NCBI RefSeq assembly: GCF_025290835.2
Contig: NZ_JAOCQD020000001.1
Coordinates: 1,240,001-1,304,000, forward strand
DNA length: 64,000 nt
Source: Aquabacterium sp. OR-4
Lineage (GTDB): Bacteria; Pseudomonadota; Gammaproteobacteria; Burkholderiales; Burkholderiaceae_C
Direction of reading: 5' to 3'
How positions within the stretch are numbered: position 1 is the first letter of the stretch; each line of letters begins with the position of its first letter. Of the stretch, positions 51,985-62,078 are shown piece after piece. Position numbers and translations under genes: made by a program. The notes under the pieces are model-generated. The model searched no databases and had not been told where the DNA came from. It worked only from the letters and a program-made list of their open reading frames with translations.

Positions 51985-52024
51985 TTCTCTCTCTCTTCTT
52001 CTGTCTGTTCCTTCTCTTCCTTCC
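51985..52024 (+). promoter_or_regulatory. Pyrimidine-rich leader before pmdE
   Basis: 38 of 40 bases are C or T on the coding strand, ending 26 bp before the pmdE ATG. This is striking in a GC-rich genome where spacers are usually purine/pyrimidine-balanced. It would give an unstructured CU-rich RNA leader. A role in translation, Rho loading or protein binding is speculative. Confidence 0.4.
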
Positions 52025-52050
52025 ACGCCCAACCCCGAGCGAGGCACCGC

Positions 52051-53079
52051 ATGATCATCGACGTTCACGGCCACTACACCACGGCGCCCAAGGCGCTGGA
52101 GAACTGGCGCAACCAGCAGATCGCCGGCATCCAGGACCCGGCCCTGATGCCCAAGGTGAGCGACCTGAAGATCAGCGACGACGAGCTGCGTGAAAGCATC
52201 GAGCTGAACCAGCTGGCCAAGATGCGCGAGCGCGGCAGCGACCTCACCATCTTCAGCCCGCGCGCCAGCTTCATGGCGCACCACATCGGCGATTTCAACG
52301 TCAGCAGCACCTGGGCGGCCATCTGCAACGAGCTGTGCTACCGCGTCAGCCAGCTCTTCCCGGACCATTTCATCCCCGCGGCCATGCTGCCGCAAAGCCC
52401 GGGCGTCGACCCGGCCACCTGCATCCCCGAGCTGGTCAAGTGCGTCGAGCAGTACGGCAACGTGGGCATCAACCTCAACCCCGATCCGTCGGGCGGCCAT
52501 TGGACCTCGCCGCCGCTCAGCGACAAGAGCTGGTACCCCATCTACGAAAAGATGGTCGAGTACGACATCCCGGCCATGGTGCATGTCTCGACCAGCTGCA
52601 ACAGCTGCTTCCACACCACCGGCGCGCACTACCTCAACGCCGACACCACGGCCTTCATGCAGTGCCTGACCAGTGACCTGTTCAAGGACTTCCCCACGCT
52701 GAAGTTCCTGATCCCGCACGGCGGCGGTGCGGTGCCCTACCACTGGGGCCGCTTCCGTGGCCTGGCGCAAGAGCTGAAGAAGCCGCTGCTGCAGGAGCAC
52801 CTGCTCAACAACATCTTCTTCGACACCTGCGTCTACCACCAGCCGGGCATCGACCTGCTGACCAAGGTGATCCCGGTGAAGAACATCCTGTTCGCCAGCG
52901 AGATGATTGGCGCGGTGCGCGGCATCGACCCCGAGACCGGCTTCTACTACGACGACACCAAGCGCTACATCGAGGCCAGCACCCTGCTCAGCGCCGAAGA
53001 AAAGCAGCAGGTCTACGAAGGCAACGCACGCCGCGTGTTTGCGCGGCTGGATACCCACCTGAAGGGCAAGGGCCTGTGA
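52051..53079 (+). CDS. pmdE: 4-oxalomesaconate hydratase (LigJ/PmdE-type amidohydrolase)
   Basis: A 342-aa amidohydrolase-superfamily enzyme. It adds water to 4-oxalomesaconate to give 4-carboxy-4-hydroxy-2-oxoadipate in protocatechuate 4,5-cleavage. The N-terminal metal motif DVHGHYTTAPKALENWR is nearly diagnostic for LigJ; FSPRASFMAHHIGD, NLNPDPSGGHWTSPP and FLIPHGGGAVPYHWGRF also fit, and the length matches. It is followed by a Bug protein gene whose GTG overlaps its stop (53076-53079). It is the first enzyme gene of the pmd operon. Confidence 0.95.
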   Translation: MIIDVHGHYTTAPKALENWRNQQIAGIQDPALMPKVSDLKISDDELRESIELNQLAKMRERGSDLTIFSPRASFMAHHIGDFNVSSTWAAICNELCYRVSQLFPDHFIPAAMLPQSPGVDPATCIPELVKCVEQYGNVGINLNPDPSGGHWTSPPLSDKSWYPIYEKMVEYDIPAMVHVSTSCNSCFHTTGAHYLNADTTAFMQCLTSDLFKDFPTLKFLIPHGGGAVPYHWGRFRGLAQELKKPLLQEHLLNNIFFDTCVYHQPGIDLLTKVIPVKNILFASEMIGAVRGIDPETGFYYDDTKRYIEASTLLSAEEKQQVYEGNARRVFARLDTHLKGKGL

Positions 53080-54086
53080 ACCCCATCATCACCCCCCGCG
53101 CGCTGCCGCGCACCCCCCGGCGCCTGCTGCTCACCGGGCTGGGCCTGGCCGCCTGCGGCTGGGCCAGCGGGGCCTGGGCACAGGCCGCACCGTTTCCCAG
53201 CGCGCCCATCCGCATCCAGGTGGGCTACTCGGCCGGCGGCGCGGTGGATGTGGTGGCCCGCGCCGTGGGCCAGCGCCTGCAGGCCGACCTGGGCCAGGCG
53301 GTGATCATCGAGAACAAGCCCGGTGCGGCCAGCAACATCGCGGCCAAGGCCACCATCGCGGCAGCGGCCGACGGCCACACCCTGATGATGGCCGCCAACG
53401 CGGTGACGGCCAACATGACGCTGTTCCAGCCGCCGCCCTACGACCTGGAGAAAGACCTGGCGCCGGTGGCCCTGATCGGCCGCGTGCCGGTGGTGGTGGC
53501 GGTCAACCCGGCCAGCCCCTACGCCAGCCTGGCCGAGCTGCTGGCCGCTGCCCGCGCCAAGCCCGAAGCGGTGGCCTATGCCACGCCGGGCAATGGCTCG
53601 ACGCCGCACCTGGCCATGGAGCTGTTTGCCGTGGCGGCCAAGGCCCAGATGCTGCACGTGCCCTACAAGGGCGGCACGCAGGCGCTGACCGACGTCATCG
53701 GCGGCCAGGTGCCCGTGGTGGCGGTGAACGTGCTGGAGGCGCTGCCGCACATCCGCAGCGGCCGGCTGCGCGCCGTGGCCGTGCTGAGCGCGCGGCGCTC
53801 CGGCCTGCTGCCCGAGGTGCCCACCCTGGCCGAGAGCGGCTTTGCCGGCTTTGAAGCCTCGGTCTGGTACGGGCTGCTGGCGCCCGCGGCCACGCCGGCG
53901 CCGGTGCTGGCCCGGCTGAGCGCGGCTGCGCTGAAGGCGGCGCAGTCGCCCGAGGTGCGCGAGCGCCTCAACGCGGCCGGTGGCGAGGCCACGCCCATGG
54001 ACGCACCGGCCTTCGCCCAGCACCTGCGCGCCGAGCGTGAGCGTTATGCCCGCCTGATCACGGCCCACAAGATCAAGCCCGACTGA
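53076..54086 (+). CDS. Bug-family (tripartite tricarboxylate transporter) binding protein
   Basis: A 336-aa exported binding protein. The start GTG 53076 overlaps pmdE. The signal peptide ([20 protein letters not shown], probably Tat-like from the RRLLL context) precedes [20 protein letters not shown] and [15 protein letters not shown], both Bug/TctC signatures. It would capture an aromatic or carboxylic acid in the periplasm. No TctA/TctB membrane genes are nearby, which is common for Bug proteins in Burkholderiales. Ligand unknown; a pathway substrate is likely by context. Confidence 0.93.
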   Translation: MNPIITPRALPRTPRRLLLTGLGLAACGWASGAWAQAAPFPSAPIRIQVGYSAGGAVDVVARAVGQRLQADLGQAVIIENKPGAASNIAAKATIAAAADGHTLMMAANAVTANMTLFQPPPYDLEKDLAPVALIGRVPVVVAVNPASPYASLAELLAAARAKPEAVAYATPGNGSTPHLAMELFAVAAKAQMLHVPYKGGTQALTDVIGGQVPVVAVNVLEALPHIRSGRLRAVAVLSARRSGLLPEVPTLAESGFAGFEASVWYGLLAPAATPAPVLARLSAAALKAAQSPEVRERLNAAGGEATPMDAPAFAQHLRAERERYARLITAHKIKPD

Positions 54087-54142
54087 GCGGCCGCCGGGCC
54101 CCCGGCCAGCCGCCGATCCACCATCTACTCAAGGTTCTCACC

Positions 54143-54826
54143 ATGTACGAACTCGGTGTCGTCTACCGCAACATTTCCCGCGCCGACCGCGCCACCACCG
54201 ACGCCCTGGCCGCCCTCGGCAGCGCCACGGTGCACGAGGCCATGGGCCGGGTGGGCCTGCTCAAGCCCTGCATGCGGCCCATCTATGCCGGCGCCCAGGT
54301 GTCGGGCACGGCCGTGACCGTGCTGCTGCACCCGGGTGACAACTGGATGATGCATGTGGCGGCCGAGCAGATCCAGCCGGGCGACATCGTGGTGGCGGCC
54401 ATCACCGCCGACTGCACCGACGGCTACTTCGGCGACCTGCTGGCCACCAGCTTCCAGGCCCGCGGTGCGCGCGCACTGGTCATCGACGCCGGTGTGCGCG
54501 ATGTCAAGGAGCTGACCCGCATGGGCTTTCCGGTCTGGAGCAAGGCCATCAGCAGCAAGGGCACGATCAAGGCCACGCTGGGCTCGGTGAACATCCCGGT
54601 GGTGTGCGCCGGCATGTGGGTGACGCCCGGCGACGTGATCGTGGCCGATGACGACGGCGTGGTCTGTGTGCCGCGCGCGCGTGCCGCCGACACCCTGGCC
54701 GCCGCCCAGGCGCGCGAGGCCAATGAAGGGGCCAAGCGCGAGAAGCTGGCCGCCGGCGTGCTGGGCCTCGACATGTACAAGATGCGCGAACCGCTGGCCG
54801 CGGCCGGCCTGCGCTACATCGACTGA
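54143..54826 (+). CDS. pmdF: 4-carboxy-4-hydroxy-2-oxoadipate aldolase/oxaloacetate decarboxylase (LigK/PmdF)
   Basis: A 227-aa class II aldolase of the RraA-like fold, splitting CHA into pyruvate and oxaloacetate, the last step of the pathway; the family also decarboxylates oxaloacetate. [49 protein letters not shown] and [10 protein letters not shown] contain the metal and pyruvate-binding positions. Length matches LigK. It sits between two Bug protein genes. GAGG-like bases upstream are weak. Confidence 0.95.
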   Translation: MYELGVVYRNISRADRATTDALAALGSATVHEAMGRVGLLKPCMRPIYAGAQVSGTAVTVLLHPGDNWMMHVAAEQIQPGDIVVAAITADCTDGYFGDLLATSFQARGARALVIDAGVRDVKELTRMGFPVWSKAISSKGTIKATLGSVNIPVVCAGMWVTPGDVIVADDDGVVCVPRARAADTLAAAQAREANEGAKREKLAAGVLGLDMYKMREPLAAAGLRYID

Positions 54827-54866
54827 CCGCACTGCCTTTCTTTTCTGACCTTTGCACCGACGCCCG

Positions 54867-55862
54867 ATGAACCGCTCTCTCCCCATCTCCCGCCGCCTGG
54901 CCCTGGCCAGCCTGGGCCTTGCCGCCTCCCTGGGCCTGGCCCTGCCCGCCGCGGCGCAGGACTTTCCCACCAAGCCGGTGCGCATCACCACGCCGTTTCC
55001 GGCCGGTGCCGGGCCTGAAGCCGTCTTGCGCATCCTGGCCGAGAAGCTGCAGAAGAAGTGGGGCAAGCCGGTTGTCGTGGAGAACAAGCCCGGTGGCAAC
55101 GGCTTCATCGCCATCGACGCCTGGAAGCGCGCCAACCCCGATGGCCATGAGCTGATCCAGCTCGACAACGTGCACCTGGTGGCCTACCCGCACCTGTTCA
55201 AGAAACTGCCGTACGACCCGGTGAAGGATTTCGATCCGCTGCTGCCGCTCTTTCGCACCTACTTCTTCGTGGCCGTGGGCACCGGCAGCAAGTACCGCAC
55301 GGTGGCCGACATCCTGGCCGATGCCCGCGCCAACCCCGGCAAGCTGAACTACGGCTCGTGGTCGGTGGGCAATCCGGTGCACCTGGGCTCGGCCCTGCTC
55401 GAGGCCGGCACCAACACCGAGATGCAGCACGTGATCTACAAGGAAACCTCGATGCTCTACACCGGGGTGGCCAATGGCGAGCTGAACTGGGCGCTGGGCT
55501 CGCTGGCCACCGCCGGCCCGCTGTACAAGGGCGGCAAGCTCAAGTTCATCGCGGTCACCGGCCCCAAGCGCCACGCCGCGTTCCCCGATGTGCCCACGGT
55601 GGCCGAATCGGGTGGCCCGGCGGGTTATGAGGTGACCGGCTGGACGACCATTGCCGCACCGCGCGGACTGCCCAAGGCCGTGACCGACAAGATCACCAAG
55701 GACATCGCCGAGGCCCTGGCCGAGCCCGACCTGAAGGAGCGTTATGCCACCTTCGGCTACGAGCTGTTCCCGTCCACCCGCGAGCAGCTGGCGGCCACCA
55801 TCGCCCAGCAGTCGGCGGTGTATGCCGACGTGATCCGCCGCGCCAAGGCCGCGCTCGACTGA
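54867..55862 (+). CDS. Second Bug-family binding protein in the pmd operon
   Basis: A 331-aa exported binding protein with the signal peptide LALASLGLAASLGLALPAAAQ and Bug motifs (FPTKPVRITTPFPAGAGPEA and VVVENKPGGNGFIA). It is clearly different from the Bug protein at 53076: it has TPFPAGAGPE in place of [10 protein letters not shown] and a different pocket region (YKETSMLYTGVANGEL). The two probably bind different ligands. The gap before it is pyrimidine-rich (54829-54855). It lies 35 bp before the dehydrogenase-PDC hydrolase gene. Confidence 0.93.
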   Translation: MNRSLPISRRLALASLGLAASLGLALPAAAQDFPTKPVRITTPFPAGAGPEAVLRILAEKLQKKWGKPVVVENKPGGNGFIAIDAWKRANPDGHELIQLDNVHLVAYPHLFKKLPYDPVKDFDPLLPLFRTYFFVAVGTGSKYRTVADILADARANPGKLNYGSWSVGNPVHLGSALLEAGTNTEMQHVIYKETSMLYTGVANGELNWALGSLATAGPLYKGGKLKFIAVTGPKRHAAFPDVPTVAESGGPAGYEVTGWTTIAAPRGLPKAVTDKITKDIAEALAEPDLKERYATFGYELFPSTREQLAATIAQQSAVYADVIRRAKAALD

Positions 55863-55897
55863 GCCCGGCGCGCCCGCCCATGCCCGAGGTGAGCACC

Positions 55898-57898
55898 ATG
55901 CCCCACACGTTGCCCGATCCGCGTCACTGGCGCATCGGCCTGGTCGGTTACGGCGAGGTTGGCCGCATCCTGGCCGAAGACCTGCGCGCCCAGGGCCTGC
56001 AGGTCAGCGCCTGGGACCGCAAGCTCGACGATCCGGCCATGGCCGGGCCGCTGCGCAGCCATGCCCAGGGCCTGGGCGTGCGGCTGTGCGCCGATGCGGC
56101 CGGGCTGGCGCGCGAGGCCGACTTCATCGTCAGCGCGGTCACTGCCAGCCAGACCGTGGCGGTGGCCGAGGCCTGTGCGCCCGCGCTGCAGCCGGGTGCG
56201 TTTTTCCTCGACTTCAACTCGGCCTCGCCCGGCGCCAAGCAGCGTGCCGCGGCCCTGGTCGATGGCGCCGGCGGGCGCTACGTGGAAGGCGCGGTGATGA
56301 CCAGCATCCCGCCCTACCGCATCCGCGTGCCGCTGCTGCTGGGCGGTGCCGCCGCCACCGAGCTGAGCCCGCTGATCAACCTGCTGGGCTTTGCCAGCCG
56401 GGTCAGCAGCGAGCGCCTGGGCGTGGCCAGCGCCACCAAGATGTGCCGCAGCGTGATGATCAAGGGCCTGGAGGCCATGGTCATCGAAAGCTTCACCGCG
56501 GCGCGCCACTACGGTGTGGAAGACGCGCTGATCGCCAGCCTGCACGAGACCTTTCCGGCCATTGACTGGGACAAGCAGGCGGCCTACTTCTTCCAGCGCG
56601 TGATCGAGCATGGCCGGCGCCGCAGCGAAGAGGTGCGCGAGGTGGCCGTGACCGTGAAGGACGCCGGCCTGACCCCCTGGAGCGCCAGCGGCACCGCCGA
56701 GCGCCAGGCCTGGGTGGCCGATCTGGCGGACGAGGGCCTGTTCGGCCCCAAAGGCACGCCGGCCTTTGCACGCAGCGCCGACTGGCGCGTGGAAGCCGAC
56801 CGCATCCTGGCGGCTGCGGAGGCCGACCGCATCCTCGCGGCTGCGCAGGCCGACCGCGGCCAGGCCCCACAGAACCCGGGAGCGGGCCAAGCGCCGGGCC
56901 GCTCCCAAGCTGGCCCGCATCCCCTCGGGGGATCGGGCGATGTACTCATCGAACGAGAGGCACCCATGAACAAGCCCTGCTCGGGTGATTTCACCAAGAC
57001 CGCCGGCTGGCTCGACTGGTACAGCGGCCCGGCCCGGCCGCGCTTTCAGCTGCCGGCCGGCGCAGTGGATGCACATTGCCATGTGTTCGGCCCGGGTGGC
57101 GAATTCGGGTTTGCGCCCGAGCGCAAGTACACGCCCTGCGATGCCGGCAAGGCCCAGCTGTTTGCGCTGCGCGACCACCTGGGTTTTGCCCGCAATGTGA
57201 TCGTGCAGGCCACCTGCCACGGGGCCGACAACCGCGCCATGGTCGATGCCTGCCTGGCCAGCGGTGGCAAGGCCCGCGGCGTGGCCACGGTGCGCCGCAG
57301 CATCACCGACGACGAACTGCAGCAACTGCATGCCGCCGGCGTGCGCGGCGTGCGCTTCAACTTCGTCAAGCGCCTGGTCGACTTCACGCCCAAGGACGAG
57401 CTGCTGGAGATTGCCGGGCGCATTGCCCGGCTCGGCTGGCATGTGGTGATCTACTTCGAGGCGGTGGATCTGCCCGAGCTGTGGGACTTCTTCACCGCGC
57501 TGCCCACCACGGTGGTGGTTGATCACATGGGCCGGCCCGATGTCGGCCAGCCCGTGGACGGGCCCGAGTTCAGCCTGTTCCTGAAGTTCATGCGCGAACA
57601 CCCCAATGTCTGGAGCAAGGTCAGCTGCCCCGAGCGCCTGTCGCTCACCGGCCCCCGGGCCTTGCAGGGCGAGCAGGCGGCCTACCGCGACGTGGTGCCC
57701 TTTGCGCGCCGGGTGGTCGAAGAGTTTCCTGACCGCGTGCTGTGGGGCACCGACTGGCCGCACCCCAACCTCAAGGACCACATGCCCGACGATGGCCTGC
57801 TGGTCGACTTCATCCCGCACATCGCCGTCACGGCCGAGCTGCAGCACAAGCTGCTGGTGGCCAACCCCATGCGCCTGTACTGGCCCGAGGAAGCTTGA
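55898..57898 (+). CDS. pmdD: Fusion: 6PGDH-like NAD-binding dehydrogenase and 2-pyrone-4,6-dicarboxylate hydrolase (LigI/PmdD)
   Basis: One uninterrupted 666-aa frame. Residues 1-310 have a Rossmann start (IGLVGYGEVGRILAEDL) and a DUF1932-type helical C-terminal half (KMCRSVMIKGLEAMVIESF), typical of 6PGDH-like dehydrogenases. Residues 311-356 are a low-complexity linker that starts with a 27-bp tandem duplication. From Met357 the sequence is full-length LigI-type PDC hydrolase: DAHCHVFGP metal motif, RFNFVKRLVDFTPKDE, VVDHMGRPD and GTDWPHPN. PDC hydrolase opens the pyrone to oxalomesaconate. A ribosome-binding site and ATG at the junction (56955-56968) mean a separate hydrolase could also be made. 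ATG 55898 has GAGGTG before it; ATG 55880 is an alternative. The dehydrogenase substrate is unknown. Confidence 0.88.
   Translation: MPHTLPDPRHWRIGLVGYGEVGRILAEDLRAQGLQVSAWDRKLDDPAMAGPLRSHAQGLGVRLCADAAGLAREADFIVSAVTASQTVAVAEACAPALQPGAFFLDFNSASPGAKQRAAALVDGAGGRYVEGAVMTSIPPYRIRVPLLLGGAAATELSPLINLLGFASRVSSERLGVASATKMCRSVMIKGLEAMVIESFTAARHYGVEDALIASLHETFPAIDWDKQAAYFFQRVIEHGRRRSEEVREVAVTVKDAGLTPWSASGTAERQAWVADLADEGLFGPKGTPAFARSADWRVEADRILAAAEADRILAAAQADRGQAPQNPGAGQAPGRSQAGPHPLGGSGDVLIEREAPMNKPCSGDFTKTAGWLDWYSGPARPRFQLPAGAVDAHCHVFGPGGEFGFAPERKYTPCDAGKAQLFALRDHLGFARNVIVQATCHGADNRAMVDACLASGGKARGVATVRRSITDDELQQLHAAGVRGVRFNFVKRLVDFTPKDELLEIAGRIARLGWHVVIYFEAVDLPELWDFFTALPTTVVVDHMGRPDVGQPVDGPEFSLFLKFMREHPNVWSKVSCPERLSLTGPRALQGEQAAYRDVVPFARRVVEEFPDRVLWGTDWPHPNLKDHMPDDGLLVDFIPHIAVTAELQHKLLVANPMRLYWPEEA
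56795..56858 (+). repeat. 27-bp tandem duplication at the fusion linker
   Basis: The unit starting GCCGACCGCATCCT is present twice (56795-56821, 56822-56848) and begins a third copy. It encodes ADRILAAAE/Q twice, at what would be the natural C terminus of the dehydrogenase domain. Confidence 0.9.
56955..56968 (+). promoter_or_regulatory. Internal ribosome-binding site and ATG for the PDC hydrolase part
   Basis: GAGAGG (56955-56960) lies five bases before ATG 56966, which begins MNKPCSGDFTKTAGWLDWY, the natural start region of LigI-type hydrolases. It could give a separate 310-aa hydrolase in addition to the fusion, or be the relic of the unfused gene. Confidence 0.5.
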
Positions 57899-57977
57899 CG
57901 CCACCCGAAGCCGCCTGGCCGCCGCACCGGGGCTGAGCGCTCTGCAAGACCCCAACCGAACTTTCTGGAGACACGCC

Positions 57978-59708
57978 ATGGCCCTTCGCCTCATCGTCAC
58001 CACCGCGGCCGCTGCCGCCGTGCTGGCCGGCTGCTCGCTGTGGCCGCCCAGGTCCGTGATGCCCGACAGCAGCGCCGGTGGCGCGGTGCCGCTGCGCGAC
58101 GTGGCCGACACCTGCCGTGGCCTGGCCGGCCAGACCATCGAGCCGGGCCTGATCGGCGCCAACGCCAAGCTGGCCAGCGGTGCCGCGCGCATCGACTCGG
58201 CCACCTGGCAGGCGGCGGCCCCGCTGGCCGTGGCCGAGCGCGGCCCCACGCCGGCGGCCCTGATCACGCCGGCCACGCCGGCCTACTGCAAGGTGCTGGG
58301 CCAGATCGCGCCGGTGGACCTGAAGGCACCGCCCATCCTGTTCCAGATCAACCTGCCGGCGCAGTGGAACGGCCGCTCGGTGCAGTATGGCGGCGGCGGT
58401 TTCAATGGCACCCTGATCAGCGGCCTGGGCCTGCTGCCGGCGGCGCGCTTCGACCAGCCGGCCCCTCTGGCGCGCGGCTATGCCACCTATGGCACCGACT
58501 CGGGCCACCAGAACAAGCCCGGCGAGCCGCCGCAGACCTTTGCCCTCAACGACGAAGCCGCGCTGAACTTCTTCCACGCCTCGTACAAGAAGGTGCGCGA
58601 CGTGGCGGTGGTGGTGATGGGCCGCGCCTATGGCCGCGGCCCCGAGAAGCTGTACTTCGCGGGCAGCAGCGAAGGCGGGCGCGAGGGCCTGATGATGGCC
58701 CAGCGCTATCCGGCCGACTTTGACGGCGTGTTTGCCCGCGTGCCGGTCTTGCACTGGACCGGCCTGCAGTTTGCCGGCACGCGCAACGGCGTGGCCACCA
58801 TGGGCGAGGGCTGGATCCGCCCGGCCCAGGTGAAGCTGGTGCACGAGGCCGTGCTGGCCGCCTGCGACGCCAGCGACGGCCTGGCCGATGGCCTGGTCAG
58901 CGACGCCGCGGGCTGCCGCGGCCGTTTTGATGTGATGCGCCTGCGCTGCGGCGTGGGGCAGGGCGGCGACAGCTGCCTCAACGACGCCCAGCTCAAGGCG
59001 GTGCAGACCCTGCACTCGCCCTACCGGTTTCCGTTCACGCTGGCCAACGGCCTGACCGACTACCCGGGCTGGGGCGTATCGGGCGAAGACACGCTGAGCT
59101 ACGGCCCCACCGGCGGCTGGAGCACCTGGTGGCTGGGCAAGGCCGCACCGGCGGTGCCGCCGGCGCCCGACAACAGCATTGCCTGGGTCTACGGCGCCGG
59201 TGCGCTGCAGTACGTGTATGCGCGCGATCCCAAGATCGACCCGCGCCAGGTCACGCCCGAGAAGTACGCCGCCCGGGTGCGCGAGGTGTCGGCGCTGATG
59301 GACGCCACCAACCCCGATCTGTCGGCCTTTCACGCCCGCGGCGGCAAGCTGATCGTGCTGGAGAACATGGCCGACTACGCCCAGAGCCCGTATGCCGGCA
59401 TCGGCTATGTCGAGTCGGTGCAGGCGCGCATGGGGGCCCAGAAGACGGCCGAGTTCGTGCGCCTGTTCACCGCGCCGGGTGTCGACCATGTGGGCAGCGG
59501 TGCGCCCTCGCAGGTGGACATGCTGCAGGCCCTGGCCGACTGGGTGGAGAAGGGCCGCGCACCGGCCCAGCTGCAGTTGGTGCAGCAGGCACCCAAGGCA
59601 CCGTTCACGGTGCAGCGCGCCCATCCGCTGTGCGAGTGGCCGGCCTGGCCGCGCTACCAGGGCAGCGGCGACGCCAACGCGGCCAGCAGCTTTGCCTGCA
59701 CGCGCTGA
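57978..59708 (+). CDS. Lipoprotein of the tannase/feruloyl esterase family
   Basis: A 576-aa hydrolase. ATG 57978 follows GGAG. The lipobox (VLAGCS) predicts a lipid-anchored envelope protein. The tannase fold is clear: FQINLPAQWNGRSVQYGGGGFNG, YATYGTDSGHQ, nucleophile S231 in FAGSSEGGREGL, and H504 in GVDHVGSG. The family hallmark CS-D-HC disulfide is absent on both sides (Ser230 before the nucleophile, Val505 after the His). It probably cleaves phenolic esters such as feruloyl, galloyl or protocatechuoyl esters, supplying the pmd pathway. It lies between pmdD and pmdA on the same strand. Confidence 0.9.
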   Translation: MALRLIVTTAAAAAVLAGCSLWPPRSVMPDSSAGGAVPLRDVADTCRGLAGQTIEPGLIGANAKLASGAARIDSATWQAAAPLAVAERGPTPAALITPATPAYCKVLGQIAPVDLKAPPILFQINLPAQWNGRSVQYGGGGFNGTLISGLGLLPAARFDQPAPLARGYATYGTDSGHQNKPGEPPQTFALNDEAALNFFHASYKKVRDVAVVVMGRAYGRGPEKLYFAGSSEGGREGLMMAQRYPADFDGVFARVPVLHWTGLQFAGTRNGVATMGEGWIRPAQVKLVHEAVLAACDASDGLADGLVSDAAGCRGRFDVMRLRCGVGQGGDSCLNDAQLKAVQTLHSPYRFPFTLANGLTDYPGWGVSGEDTLSYGPTGGWSTWWLGKAAPAVPPAPDNSIAWVYGAGALQYVYARDPKIDPRQVTPEKYAARVREVSALMDATNPDLSAFHARGGKLIVLENMADYAQSPYAGIGYVESVQARMGAQKTAEFVRLFTAPGVDHVGSGAPSQVDMLQALADWVEKGRAPAQLQLVQQAPKAPFTVQRAHPLCEWPAWPRYQGSGDANAASSFACTR

Positions 59709-59844
59709 ACATGCGGCGCCCCCACCGCTTTGCCCCTGCCGCCATGGCCACGCACGTGGCCGCTGCGCGGCCCCGGGGCCACCAGCCCCCGGGCGCCGCC
59801 CGGCAGGGCTGAGCCCCGACCCCATTCCCACAGGAGGCCTGCCC

Positions 59845-61118
<1,274 letters not shown>

Positions 61119-62078
61119 ATGTCCAGCAAGATCAAGGTTGCACTCGCCGGTGCCGGCGCGTTCGGCATCAAGCACCTCGACGGCATCCGCCACATCGCCG
61201 GGGTGGAGGTGGTCTCGCTGATCAGCCGCGATCTCGACAAGACCCGCGAGGTGGCCAGCCAGTACGGCATCGGCCATGTCAGCACCGAGCTGGCCGACAG
61301 CTTGGCGCTGCCCGAGGTTGACGCGGTGATCCTGTGCACGCCCACGCAGATGCATGCGCAGCAGGCCATCGCCTGCATGAAGGCCGGCAAGCATGTGCAG
61401 GTCGAGATTCCGCTGTGCGACCTGCTGGCCGAGGGTGAAGAGGTGCTGCAGGTGCAGCGCGAAACCGGCAAGGTGGCGATGTGCGGCCACACCCGGCGCT
61501 TCAACCCCAGCCACCAGTGGGTGCACCACAAGGTGCAGGCTGGCGAGTTCAACATCCAGCAGATGGATGTGCAGACCTACTTCTTCCGGCGCAGCAACAT
61601 GAACGCGCTGGGCCAGCCGCGCAGCTGGACCGACCACCTGCTGTGGCACCACGCCGCGCACACGGTGGACCTGTTCGCCTACCAGTGCGGCAGCCCGGTG
61701 GTGAAGGCCAATGCCATCCAGGGCCCGATCCATCCCACGCTGGGCATCGCGATGGACATGAGCATCCAGCTCAAGGCCGCCAATGGCGCGATCTGCACGC
61801 TCTCGCTGAGCTTCAACAACGACGGCCCGCTGGGCACCTTCTTCCGCTACATCGGCGACAGCGGCACCTACATCGCCCGCTACGACGACCTGTTCAACGG
61901 CAAGGAAGAGAAGATCGACGTGAGCCAGGTGGCGGTGTCGATGAACGGCATCGAGCTGCAGGACCGCGAGTTTTTTGCCGCCATCAGCGAAGGCCGCGAG
62001 CCCAATGGCAGCGTGGCCCAGGTGCTGCCCTGCTACCAGGTGCTGCACCAGCTCGAGCAGCAGCTCAAGGTCGGCTGA
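61119..62078 (+). CDS. pmdC: 4-carboxy-2-hydroxymuconate-6-semialdehyde dehydrogenase
   Basis: A 319-aa Gfo/Idh/MocA-family NAD(P) enzyme that oxidises CHMS (as its hemiacetal) to 2-pyrone-4,6-dicarboxylate. The Rossmann motif is LAGAGAFGIKHLDGI; EIPLCDLL replaces the EKP motif of sugar dehydrogenases, as in LigC. GHTRRFNPSHQWVH and WHHAAHTVDLF complete the active site. ATG 61119 directly follows the pmdB stop. The 3-prime end overlaps the convergent kinase gene by 14 bp. Confidence 0.96.
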   Translation: MSSKIKVALAGAGAFGIKHLDGIRHIAGVEVVSLISRDLDKTREVASQYGIGHVSTELADSLALPEVDAVILCTPTQMHAQQAIACMKAGKHVQVEIPLCDLLAEGEEVLQVQRETGKVAMCGHTRRFNPSHQWVHHKVQAGEFNIQQMDVQTYFFRRSNMNALGQPRSWTDHLLWHHAAHTVDLFAYQCGSPVVKANAIQGPIHPTLGIAMDMSIQLKAANGAICTLSLSFNNDGPLGTFFRYIGDSGTYIARYDDLFNGKEEKIDVSQVAVSMNGIELQDREFFAAISEGREPNGSVAQVLPCYQVLHQLEQQLKVG

